A stretch of DNA of 40,226 nt, taken from contig DATDRM010000037.1 in assembly GCA_035291705.1 (NCBI GenBank), positions 1 to 40,226 on the forward strand. Direction: 5' to 3'. Below are positions 32,592 to 39,650 of this stretch, in pieces; position 1 is the stretch's first letter; every line of letters begins with the position of its first letter. The notes under the pieces are model-generated. The model saw nothing but the letters and a program-made list of their open reading frames with translations, searched no databases and was not told the origin of the DNA. The position numbers and the translations under genes were made by a program. This stretch comes from DATDRM01 sp035291705 (GTDB lineage: Bacteria > Chloroflexota > Anaerolineae > Anaerolineales > UBA4823).

Positions 32592-32996
32592 ATGGCAGAG
32601 ATGGAGAAAAGATCCTATATCCTGATCGTCGACGATGACCCGGACATCCTGGAGGGCATCGTCACTATCCTGGAGTCACAACCCTATCGCCTGGCCACGG
32701 CGCGGGATGGGAAAAAATGCATGGAGATGATCACACAGGAAATCCCGGATCTCTTGATCCTGGACCTGCTCATGCCGCGCATGGACGGTTGGGGCGTGAT
32801 TCGCGAGATGCGCAGCGAACCACGCTACACCCACGTTCCGATCATGGTGCTGACCACGGTCATTGAGGATGCCAGCCGGCGGCGCTATGAACTCGAGACC
32901 GGGATGGCGATGGACATCCAGGACTTCGTCCAAAAACCGGCTAACCCGGCAGATTTACTACAACGGGTAGAGAAACTGCTAAAAATCCATGTTTGA
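32592..32996 (+). CDS. Stand-alone response regulator receiver domain
   Basis: This 134-residue CheY-like protein is a single receiver domain with no output domain. The acidic pocket is Asp14-Asp15-Asp16, the phosphoacceptor is Asp58 (LILDLLMPRMDGWG), Thr88/Thr89 fills the switch position and Lys115 the conserved QKP lysine. AGGAGG seven bases before the ATG is a near-consensus ribosome-binding site. The last eight bases overlap the start of the histidine kinase gene, so the two form a translationally coupled pair. With no DNA-binding domain, it likely acts through protein contact or a phosphorelay. Its placement between two Hdr cassettes suggests it senses or controls their activity. Confidence 0.9.
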   Translation: MAEMEKRSYILIVDDDPDILEGIVTILESQPYRLATARDGKKCMEMITQEIPDLLILDLLMPRMDGWGVIREMRSEPRYTHVPIMVLTTVIEDASRRRYELETGMAMDIQDFVQKPANPADLLQRVEKLLKIHV

Positions 32997-34206
32997 AGTG
33001 TCTGCGCGCTCTCTCACGGTAACTGCAGAGCGGTTGCGCCGCTCAGAAATCTTCAGCGAACTATGCGATGAGGATTTAATCGCCATCGCCGAATTTTGTC
33101 GTGAGCAAACTTTCCACGAAGGTGAATTTGTGCTGGTGGAGGGCGCGCCCGCCGAGACCATGTTCATCGTAGAGCGCGGCAAACTGGCCCTGGAAAAGAA
33201 AATCCAGATCGGGCGGCACTCGACGCCGCGCAACGCGACCATCGGATACGTTGAACCAGGTAAGATCGCCGGCTTCTCTACCCTGACGATGCCCGATGAA
33301 TATTCCACCTCTGCCGTGTGCCTCGAACCCACCCGCGTCATTGCAGTCGATGGGAAAGCCTTGCGCGCCTTCCTGGAAACCCACCCGGCAGCCGGTCTCA
33401 AGGTGATGAGGATTCTAGCAATGCTGGTCGGCGGTCGCTATCGCAACGCAACCAACACCCTTACTTACTTCCTTTCCATTGTCTCGCACGAACTGCGTGG
33501 GCCTCTGGCAGCCATTGAGAACTATTTACAAACGATGCTCGGAGGCTTCGCCGGGGAGCTCAACCCAAAACAAAAACGCATGATAGAACGCAGCATCCTG
33601 CGCGTGGTCGACCTGCGCACCCTGATCGGCGACGTGGTCGACCTGGCGCGCATGCGCCCGGAACAGATCCAGGCCGATTTCGAATGGTGCAACCCAGGCG
33701 AAATAGGTACCGAATCGGTCGAGGATGCGCGCCTGGCAGCAGCCGAGAAAGGCATTCGCTTGATCATCGAACCGCCGCCCAAGTTCGAACCTATCGTTGG
33801 AGCGCGGCGACGATTACGGCAGGTTTTCACCAACCTGCTAAACAACGCCATAAAATTCTCACCCCCGGACAGCCGAGTGTTTTTTCGCGCCTGGTATGAA
33901 CAAGAAGCGGTCGTCTTAGAAGTCGAGGACGAAGGCCCGGGCATCCCCGAAGAAGACCTGCCCCATATCTTCAAAGATTTCTTCCGCGCCAGCAACGTCG
34001 AACAGACTCAAGGCGCGGGACTCGGCCTTTCGATCGCCATGAAAATCATTGAAGCTCACAATGGAAGAATCCTGGTCAGGAACTTGACTGGCGAGGCCGG
34101 CAAAACCGGCACCCGCTTTACTGTCTACATCCCCCGCGATCTGCTGACGCCTGAGATGCGTCGCAGGGAGTGGATAGCGACGGAAAGCGACCAGCTCAAA
34201 GGGTAG
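32989..34206 (+). CDS. Soluble sensor histidine kinase with N-terminal cyclic nucleotide-binding-type domain
   Basis: The 405-residue protein has no membrane segment. Residues about 15-135 form a CAP/cNMP-binding-type sensor domain, with FCREQTFHEGEFVLVEGAPAE in the typical position for the beta roll. A HisKA dimerisation domain follows with the phosphorylated His167 in SIVSHELRGPLAA. The ATPase domain has the N box NLLNNAIKFSP, the G1 box DEGPGIPEE and the G2 box GAGLGLSIA. All catalytic boxes are intact. The ligand of the sensor domain cannot be read from sequence. It overlaps the upstream receiver gene by eight bases. It lies between the two hdrA-gltD/Sec-mvhD cassettes, so a cytosolic metabolic or redox signal is a reasonable inference. 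Confidence 0.9.
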   Translation: MFEVSARSLTVTAERLRRSEIFSELCDEDLIAIAEFCREQTFHEGEFVLVEGAPAETMFIVERGKLALEKKIQIGRHSTPRNATIGYVEPGKIAGFSTLTMPDEYSTSAVCLEPTRVIAVDGKALRAFLETHPAAGLKVMRILAMLVGGRYRNATNTLTYFLSIVSHELRGPLAAIENYLQTMLGGFAGELNPKQKRMIERSILRVVDLRTLIGDVVDLARMRPEQIQADFEWCNPGEIGTESVEDARLAAAEKGIRLIIEPPPKFEPIVGARRRLRQVFTNLLNNAIKFSPPDSRVFFRAWYEQEAVVLEVEDEGPGIPEEDLPHIFKDFFRASNVEQTQGAGLGLSIAMKIIEAHNGRILVRNLTGEAGKTGTRFTVYIPRDLLTPEMRRREWIATESDQLKG

Positions 34207-34226
34207 CTTCAGGTGAACTGAGAACG

Positions 34227-37200
34227 ATGAATAAGAGTGATTCGGCCATGATTAAATTAAACACAGCCGCACAAGTCGGCCCGGTCGGCGCCGTCCTGGT
34301 GGTCGGCGGCGGCATCGCTGGGATGCAAGCGGCGTTAGACCTGGCCGATCAGGGCTTCAAGGTATATCTCGTCGAGGAGAAATCGGCCATTGGCGGGCAC
34401 ATGGCCCAGCTCGACAAGACCTTCCCCACCAATGACTGCGCCATGTGCAACATCAGCCCCAAGCTGGTGGACACCGGGCGGCACACCAATATCGACATCC
34501 TCACCAATAGCGACGTGTTGAGCGTCGAGGGGCAAGCTGGCAATTTCACCGTGACCCTGCGTCGCAGGCCGCGCTACATCGATGTCGACAAGTGCGTGGG
34601 GTGTGGAGATTGTGCCGAGGTTTGCCCGGTTTCTATCCAGGACCTCTATGAAGAAGGATTGAAGGAGCGGAAAGCCGCTTATCGCCTCTACACCCAGGCA
34701 GTCCCCGCAGCTTACGCCATCGAGAAGCTCGGGATCGCTCCCTGCCGGGGGAGCTGCCCGGCCGGGCAACGCGCCCAGGGGTATATCGCCCTGATCGCCG
34801 AAGGCAGGTATCGCGAGGCACTGCGCGTCATCAAGGAGGATAACCCCTTCCCGAGCGTCTGTGGGCGAACCTGTCACCATCCATGCGAGGGCAGCTGCTC
34901 ACGTGCCCTGGTCGACCAGGCAGTGGGTATCATGTCGCTGAAGCGCTTCGTCGTCGACTACGCCCTGGCGTATGGACGGGAAAAGGTGGAACCAGTTCCC
35001 CGCACCCGTGCGGAATGGATTGCCGTGGTCGGTGCCGGGCCAGCCGGGTTGACCGCGGCGCATGACCTGGTGAAGCTCGGCTACGGGGTGACCGTCTACG
35101 AGGCGCTGCCGGTGGCCGGCGGCATGATGCGCGTCGGCATCCCGGCTCACCGCCTGCCTAAAGGCGTCCTTCAACAAGATATCGACGACATCCTTGCCCT
35201 GGGAGTGATGCTCAAGACAAACACCCCGGTTAAAGACCCGACGGCGCTGCTCAAGCAGGGATATGACGCAGTCTGCCTGGCGACCGGCATATCCTCCCCT
35301 GACCATTCCCTCGGCATCGACGGCGAGGAAGCGGACGGCGTTCTTTCAGCGGCCACCTTCTTACGTAAAATCAACCTCGGCGAGAAAATCACCATCGGAG
35401 AGCGTGTAGCCGTGGTGGGTGGTGGGATCACCGCCTTGGACACCGCGGCGGTTGCCAGGAGGTTGGGAGCGCAGGCGGTCTATCTGGTTCTCGACCGCCC
35501 ACGCGGTGAGCTGCCCGCTTACCATTGGGAGATGGCAGCAATTGAAGCGGAAGGCATCCATTTACACGAGCGCACCACTGCCATCCGCGTCCTGTCAGCC
35601 GGTGGTAAAGTAGTTGGCATTGAGCTCGCCCAAGCCAGCCAGGGTATAGAAGTGGATGCCAGCGGGCGGCGGCGTCCAAAGGTCAAAACTGGCTCGGAAT
35701 TCATCCTGGATGTCGACACGATCATCGGAACGGTGAGCCAGTTTTCAGATTTGAACTACCTGGATTCCCGCTTCGACGATCTGGCCGGCGATCCCCAGAC
35801 CCTGGCTAGCAAGGTCCCCGGTCTGTTCGTGGTCGGCGGCCGCAAGACCGGCGCCAGTTATATTATTGAAGCAGTGGCTCTCGGGCACCGGGTGGCCCGC
35901 TCTATCCACCAATTCCTGCAAAAACAACCGCTGGACCAGCCTGATCCACCGGCGCCACCCGTCGTGAAGTTCACCCGCCAGGAACTGGCCGAAAAAGTGG
36001 CAGCGGGTGAGATTCAACCGCAGGCGAGGATTGAACCCGCGCTGCTGCCAATGGAAGAGCGGGTGACCAGTTACCGCGAAGTTGTCCTCGGGCTGACTGA
36101 ACACCAGGCGCGGGCGGAAGCCCAACGCTGTCTGCAATGTGGCATCTGCTCAGAATGCCTGGCGTGCGTTTATGCTTGCGGAGTGAATGCCATCGACCAC
36201 AACATGGTGACGCGCCAGGAGCAGCTCAACGTGGGCGCAGTCATCCTGGCCCCTGGCTACCAGGTTTACCACGCCGAACTTTCAGAGGAATTTGGGTTTG
36301 GACGCTTCCCGAACGTAGTCACTGCCCTGCAGTTCGAACGCCTGTTATCAGCTTCCGGCCCGACGATGGGCCATATCAGCCGGCCTTCTGACCACAAAGC
36401 CCCCAGCCAGATCGCTTTCCTGCAGTGCGTGGGTTCCCGTGACCAGAGCCATGACTACTGCTCGGCGGTGTGTTGCATGTACGCCACCAAAGAAGCGGTG
36501 ATCGCCAAAGAACACCTGCCCGGCCTGGATGTGCATGTCTTTATGATGGATATGCGCGCTTTCTCCAAGGGATATTGGAGCTACTTCGAGCGAGCCCGCG
36601 ACCGCTATGGCGTCCACTACCACCGCAGCCGGATCAGCAGCTTATGGGAAGATGCTGAATCCCATGACCTGCTCCTGAATTATCTGGACGAGGGCGGGGT
36701 ACTGCACTCCGAACGCTTCGATATGGTTGTTCTTTCAGTGGGCATGGAGATCTCGGAATCCGTGCGCCAGATGGGACTTCGCCTGGGAATAGAGCTGGAT
36801 GAATATGGCTTCTGTCACACAACCCAATTCAACCCGTTAGAGACCAGCCGCCCCGGCATTTTCGCAGTTGGCCCATTTCGCGAGCCAAAGGATATCCCCG
36901 AATCTGTCGTCGAGGCTAGCGGAGCAGCCGCCACCAGCGCAGCCTTACTCGCTGGTGCACGTGGGTCGCTGACCCACATGCGTGAATACCCCGTTGAACG
37001 GGACGTTTCCGCAGAGCCACCGCGCATCGGGGTTTTCGTCTGTCATTGCGGTTCGAACATCGCCGGCTTTCTCGATGTGCCTGGCGTGGCCGGGTACGCG
37101 CGCCGGCTTCCCGATGTCGTTCACGCAGAAAATACGCTCTACGCCTGCTCTCAAGATTCGATTAAGTTAATTTCTCAGCGCATACAAGAGCTCAGCCTGA

Positions 37201-38762
37201 ACCGGGTCGTCGTGGCCAGTTGCTCGCCGCTCACTCACCAACCCCTATTCCAGGACAGCCTCCGGGCAGCAGGTTTGAACCCCTACCTGGTGGAAATGGC
37301 CAATATCCGCAACCAGTGCTCTTGGGTACACTCTGATGATTGGGAAGTAGCCACAGACAAGGCAAAAGAGCTGGTGCGTATGGCGGTAGCGCGGGCGGCC
37401 TTGCTCGCGCCGCAAACGACCATGACCGTCCCGGTGCAACGGGCCGCGTTGGTGGTCGGCGGTGGCGCAGCCGGAATGACCGCTGCCCTGGCGCTGGCCG
37501 AGCAGGGGTTCCCGGTACACCTGGTGGAAAAAGAGGCCGAATTGGGCGGTAACCTGCGGCAAATATTTACTTCGCTGCCACCTTCCGGAGTGGAGCAGCC
37601 CCAAGACCCGCAAGCCACCTTGCAACGCCTGGAAAGGTTAGTCCTTTCCCACCCAACTATTTCCTTGCACTTGAAGAGTAAAGTAGTTGCCACTTCCGGC
37701 TTCATGGGGAACTTCACCACCACGATCCTCCACGCCGATGGAGAGCGGGTTGCAGTAACCCATGGAGCGACGATCCTGGCAACCGGTGGCCAGGAATACC
37801 GCGGTCCTGAGTATGCCTACGGCACGCATCCGAAGGTCATCACGCAACAGAAGTTCGAGGCATTCCTTGCCAATCAGCCATCAGGGATCAAAAACATTAA
37901 ATCTATCGCCATGATCCTGTGCGTTGGGCCTGCGGAAAAATACTGTAGCCGCATCTGTTGCTCGGTCAGTCTCAAGAACGCCTTGCGGCTGAAGGAGATA
38001 AATCCGCAGGCGGAAGTCATGCTCCTTTATAAGGACATTCGCACCTACGGCTTTAAAGAAAGACTATATGCAGAGGCCCGCAAACACAACATCCTTTTCG
38101 CCCGCTACGACGACGCCCACCCTCCGCAAGTAGCGGCAGGGCAAGATGATATCTTGCCCTACGACGGTCTGACTGTTCGTGCTTGGGATGCCTCCCTGGA
38201 CAATTGGTTCACTTTGCAGCCGGATATCCTGGTGTTAAGCATGCCTATCGTCCCACGGCCTGAAACCGCTGATGTATCCAGGCTGTTCAAAGTCCCTACG
38301 GACAGGGATGGCTTCTTCCTCGAAGCCCACGTCAAGCTCCGCCCGGTGGATTTCTCCTCGGATGGGGTCTTCATGGCCGGCATGGCGCATTACCCAAAGC
38401 TGTTGGACGAAACCCTGATCCAGGCCCAGGCAGCCGCGGCGCGAGCGGGGCGTGTACTCAGCCGGGAGGCATTGACCGCCGGTGGACGGGTAGCTGTGGT
38501 GGATCCAAAATTGTGCACCGGCTGCCTGACTTGCGTGCGCATTTGCCCTTATGGCGTGCCAAAGATCCAGGCAGACCTGACTGGGGTAGGCGGCATCGTG
38601 GGTGCAGCCTTTATCGAAGCCGCCGTGTGCCTTGGCTGCGGCTCGTGTGTAGCCGAATGCCCGGCGCGCGCCATCCAGCTGATGCATTACACCGACGCGC
38701 AAATGAAGGCCAAGGTGGCGGCGTTATTCGTATCGTTGCCGGTTAATACGACCGAGGGTTGA
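34227..38762 (+). CDS. Giant HdrA fusion with inserted GltD-type NAD(P)H domain (copy 2)
   Basis: This is a paralogue of the 27467-32095 gene with the same domain order. FAD motif GGGIAGM is near residue 28, followed by the DCAMC segment and a CVGCGDCAEVCP ferredoxin motif (about 121). A GltD-like region has GAGPAGLTAAH (about 268) and GGGITALDTAAVAR (about 396). Then come CLQCGICSECLACVYAC (about 636), VCHCGSN (about 938), a second FAD domain (about 1074) and C-terminal CTGCLTCVRICP and CLGCGSCVAECP motifs. ATG 34227 gives 1511 residues and lies 10 bases after AGGTGA. An upstream in-frame GTG at 34170 would overlap the kinase gene. It is followed by the second Sec-type mvhD. The nucleotide-site glycine loop differs from copy 1 (GGGITALD versus GGGNVAID), so cofactor use may differ. 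Confidence 0.87.
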   Translation: MNKSDSAMIKLNTAAQVGPVGAVLVVGGGIAGMQAALDLADQGFKVYLVEEKSAIGGHMAQLDKTFPTNDCAMCNISPKLVDTGRHTNIDILTNSDVLSVEGQAGNFTVTLRRRPRYIDVDKCVGCGDCAEVCPVSIQDLYEEGLKERKAAYRLYTQAVPAAYAIEKLGIAPCRGSCPAGQRAQGYIALIAEGRYREALRVIKEDNPFPSVCGRTCHHPCEGSCSRALVDQAVGIMSLKRFVVDYALAYGREKVEPVPRTRAEWIAVVGAGPAGLTAAHDLVKLGYGVTVYEALPVAGGMMRVGIPAHRLPKGVLQQDIDDILALGVMLKTNTPVKDPTALLKQGYDAVCLATGISSPDHSLGIDGEEADGVLSAATFLRKINLGEKITIGERVAVVGGGITALDTAAVARRLGAQAVYLVLDRPRGELPAYHWEMAAIEAEGIHLHERTTAIRVLSAGGKVVGIELAQASQGIEVDASGRRRPKVKTGSEFILDVDTIIGTVSQFSDLNYLDSRFDDLAGDPQTLASKVPGLFVVGGRKTGASYIIEAVALGHRVARSIHQFLQKQPLDQPDPPAPPVVKFTRQELAEKVAAGEIQPQARIEPALLPMEERVTSYREVVLGLTEHQARAEAQRCLQCGICSECLACVYACGVNAIDHNMVTRQEQLNVGAVILAPGYQVYHAELSEEFGFGRFPNVVTALQFERLLSASGPTMGHISRPSDHKAPSQIAFLQCVGSRDQSHDYCSAVCCMYATKEAVIAKEHLPGLDVHVFMMDMRAFSKGYWSYFERARDRYGVHYHRSRISSLWEDAESHDLLLNYLDEGGVLHSERFDMVVLSVGMEISESVRQMGLRLGIELDEYGFCHTTQFNPLETSRPGIFAVGPFREPKDIPESVVEASGAAATSAALLAGARGSLTHMREYPVERDVSAEPPRIGVFVCHCGSNIAGFLDVPGVAGYARRLPDVVHAENTLYACSQDSIKLISQRIQELSLNRVVVASCSPLTHQPLFQDSLRAAGLNPYLVEMANIRNQCSWVHSDDWEVATDKAKELVRMAVARAALLAPQTTMTVPVQRAALVVGGGAAGMTAALALAEQGFPVHLVEKEAELGGNLRQIFTSLPPSGVEQPQDPQATLQRLERLVLSHPTISLHLKSKVVATSGFMGNFTTTILHADGERVAVTHGATILATGGQEYRGPEYAYGTHPKVITQQKFEAFLANQPSGIKNIKSIAMILCVGPAEKYCSRICCSVSLKNALRLKEINPQAEVMLLYKDIRTYGFKERLYAEARKHNILFARYDDAHPPQVAAGQDDILPYDGLTVRAWDASLDNWFTLQPDILVLSMPIVPRPETADVSRLFKVPTDRDGFFLEAHVKLRPVDFSSDGVFMAGMAHYPKLLDETLIQAQAAAARAGRVLSREALTAGGRVAVVDPKLCTGCLTCVRICPYGVPKIQADLTGVGGIVGAAFIEAAVCLGCGSCVAECPARAIQLMHYTDAQMKAKVAALFVSLPVNTTEG

Positions 38763-38791
38763 AGGAATTAGCAGATCATGAACAGGTCCAT

Positions 38792-39205
38792 ATGAATGCG
38801 CCAAAGTTGCAGATCATCAGCTATTGCTGTGAACACTGCGCCTACGCAGCTGCGGACCTGGCTGGGGGGCTCCGCCTGCAGTACCCGCCAGTCATCAAGA
38901 TCGTCCTGCTGCCCTGCACTGGCAAGCTAGATTCATTGATGGTGCTCCAGGCCCTGGAAGACGGCGCGGACGGTGTGATGGTGGCAGGCTGACTGCCTGG
39001 CGACTGTCATTACCAGTTAGGTAATGCCAACGCCAGACGCCGGATAAAGCGACTTAAAACATTGCTGGCCGAAATTGGCCTTGAGCCAGGGCGGGTGCGC
39101 ATGTTCAACCTGTCGTCGGCCATGGCGGGCGAGTTTGTTGCGGCGGCAAAAGACATGACGGAAACTATCGAAGATCTGGGGTCAAACCCCTTAAGGAAAG
39201 TATGA
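38792..39205 (+). CDS. MvhD-like selenoprotein, Sec67 (copy 2)
   Basis: An MvhD-like frame runs through an in-frame TGA at 38990-38992 to TGA at 39203-39205, giving 137 residues with Sec67 in G-U-LPGDCHY. The site matches UGA of the first Sec copy and Cys73 of the cysteine copy. Conserved segments CCEHCAYAAADLAG, LPCTGKLD, ARRRIKRLKTLLAEIG and the terminal NPLRK are intact on both sides. ATG 38792 puts the first Cys pair at the same distance from the N-terminus as in copy 1. A TTG at 38759 overlapping the hdrA-gltD stop is the alternative start. The downstream hairpin is seven base pairs. The gene ends in a heptamer array that precedes the four-helix-bundle ORF. Confidence 0.88.
38990..39026 (+). 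promoter_or_regulatory. UGA(Sec) codon and SECIS-like hairpin, copy 2
   Basis: TGA at 38990 is followed by stem CATTACC (39008-39014), loop AGTTA and stem GGTAATG (39020-39026). The loop starts the same distance from the UGA as in copy 1, again with G as its second base. Two further pairs (G-C and T-A) can form below a one-base mismatch. Confidence 0.8.
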
Positions 39206-39242
39206 AGGCTGAAGGCTGAAGGATGAAGGATGATAGCTGAAA
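39201..39242. repeat. Heptamer array G, left arm of the four-helix-bundle element
   Basis: Six in-phase units (tatgaag, gctgaag, gctgaag, gatgaag, gatgata, gctgaaa) begin two bases before the Sec-mvhD stop codon and run to a few bases before the next ORF. The consensus GATGAAG is the reverse complement of the units in array H on the other side of that ORF. Confidence 0.78.
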
Positions 39243-39246
39243 TTAA

Positions 39247-39603
39247 ATGAATGAGCAAGATTTGAAAGTGAGGACCAAGAGCTTCGCGTTGATGGTGATC
39301 AAGCTTTACAGTATGTTACCCAAAACAACAGTGGCACAAGTTCTTGGCAAGCAAGTCTTGCGATCCGGCACATCGGTTGGAGCTCAATATCGAGAAGCAC
39401 AACGGGCGAAGTCTGATGCCGATTTCATAAACAAGATCGAAGGGAGCTTACAAGAACTAGAAGAAACAGCTTACTGGTTAGAACTTATTGAAGAAGCCGG
39501 TATCATATCAGAAGACAAGTTGGCGTTACTACTAAAGGAAACTAATGAACTTACGGCTATATTCGTCTCAATCGTTAGAAAAGTTAAGACTAAAAGAAGG
39601 TAA
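39247..39603 (+). CDS. Four-helix-bundle protein (23S rRNA intervening-sequence protein family)
   Basis: This 118-residue, mostly helical protein resembles the family encoded within intervening sequences of some bacterial 23S rRNAs (S23/IVP). Recognisable segments are VLGKQVLRSGTSVGAQYREAQRAKS (abridged; about residues 33-57), a DFINKIEGSLQELEETAYWLEL helix region and ELTAIFVSIVRKVKTKR at the C-terminus. Its sequence is visibly more AT-rich than its neighbours, suggesting separate origin. No rRNA is nearby. It sits between a metabolic selenoprotein gene and metV, with heptamer arrays as inverted arms on both sides and no convincing ribosome-binding site. The family is related to the Avd accessory protein of diversity-generating retroelements. 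The cellular function is unknown. Confidence 0.85.
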   Translation: MNEQDLKVRTKSFALMVIKLYSMLPKTTVAQVLGKQVLRSGTSVGAQYREAQRAKSDADFINKIEGSLQELEETAYWLELIEEAGIISEDKLALLLKETNELTAIFVSIVRKVKTKRR

Positions 39604-39640
39604 CCGCATCCTTTATCCTTCATCCCTCATCCTTCCTTCG
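39604..39640. repeat. Heptamer array H, right arm of the four-helix-bundle element
   Basis: Five in-phase units (ccgcatc, ctttatc, cttcatc, cctcatc, cttcctt) start at the base after the four-helix-bundle stop codon and end at the metV ribosome-binding site. Their reverse complement (gatgagg, gatgaag, gataaag) matches array G. Confidence 0.78.
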
Positions 39641-39650
39641 GAGGTGGATC

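Noticed and set aside
27650..34460. Selenocysteine in HdrA, as known from methanogens
   Set aside because: The equivalent DCxxC positions are encoded by TGC in all three HdrA-like genes, and no in-frame UGA occurs within them.
32299..38992. UGA recoded as tryptophan or glycine (alternative genetic code)
   Set aside because: UGA ends other intact genes in the window (for example acsC at 18201, the first hdrA-gltD fusion at 32095, and the second Sec-mvhD itself at 39205), so it is a normal stop codon here.
39247..39603. The four-helix-bundle ORF as part of a 23S rRNA intervening sequence
   Set aside because: No rRNA sequence flanks it. The neighbours are a selenoprotein gene and metV.
4557..39640. 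The heptamer arrays as CRISPR arrays
   Set aside because: Units are 7 bases and contiguous with no spacers, the words drift within arrays, and no cas gene is present.
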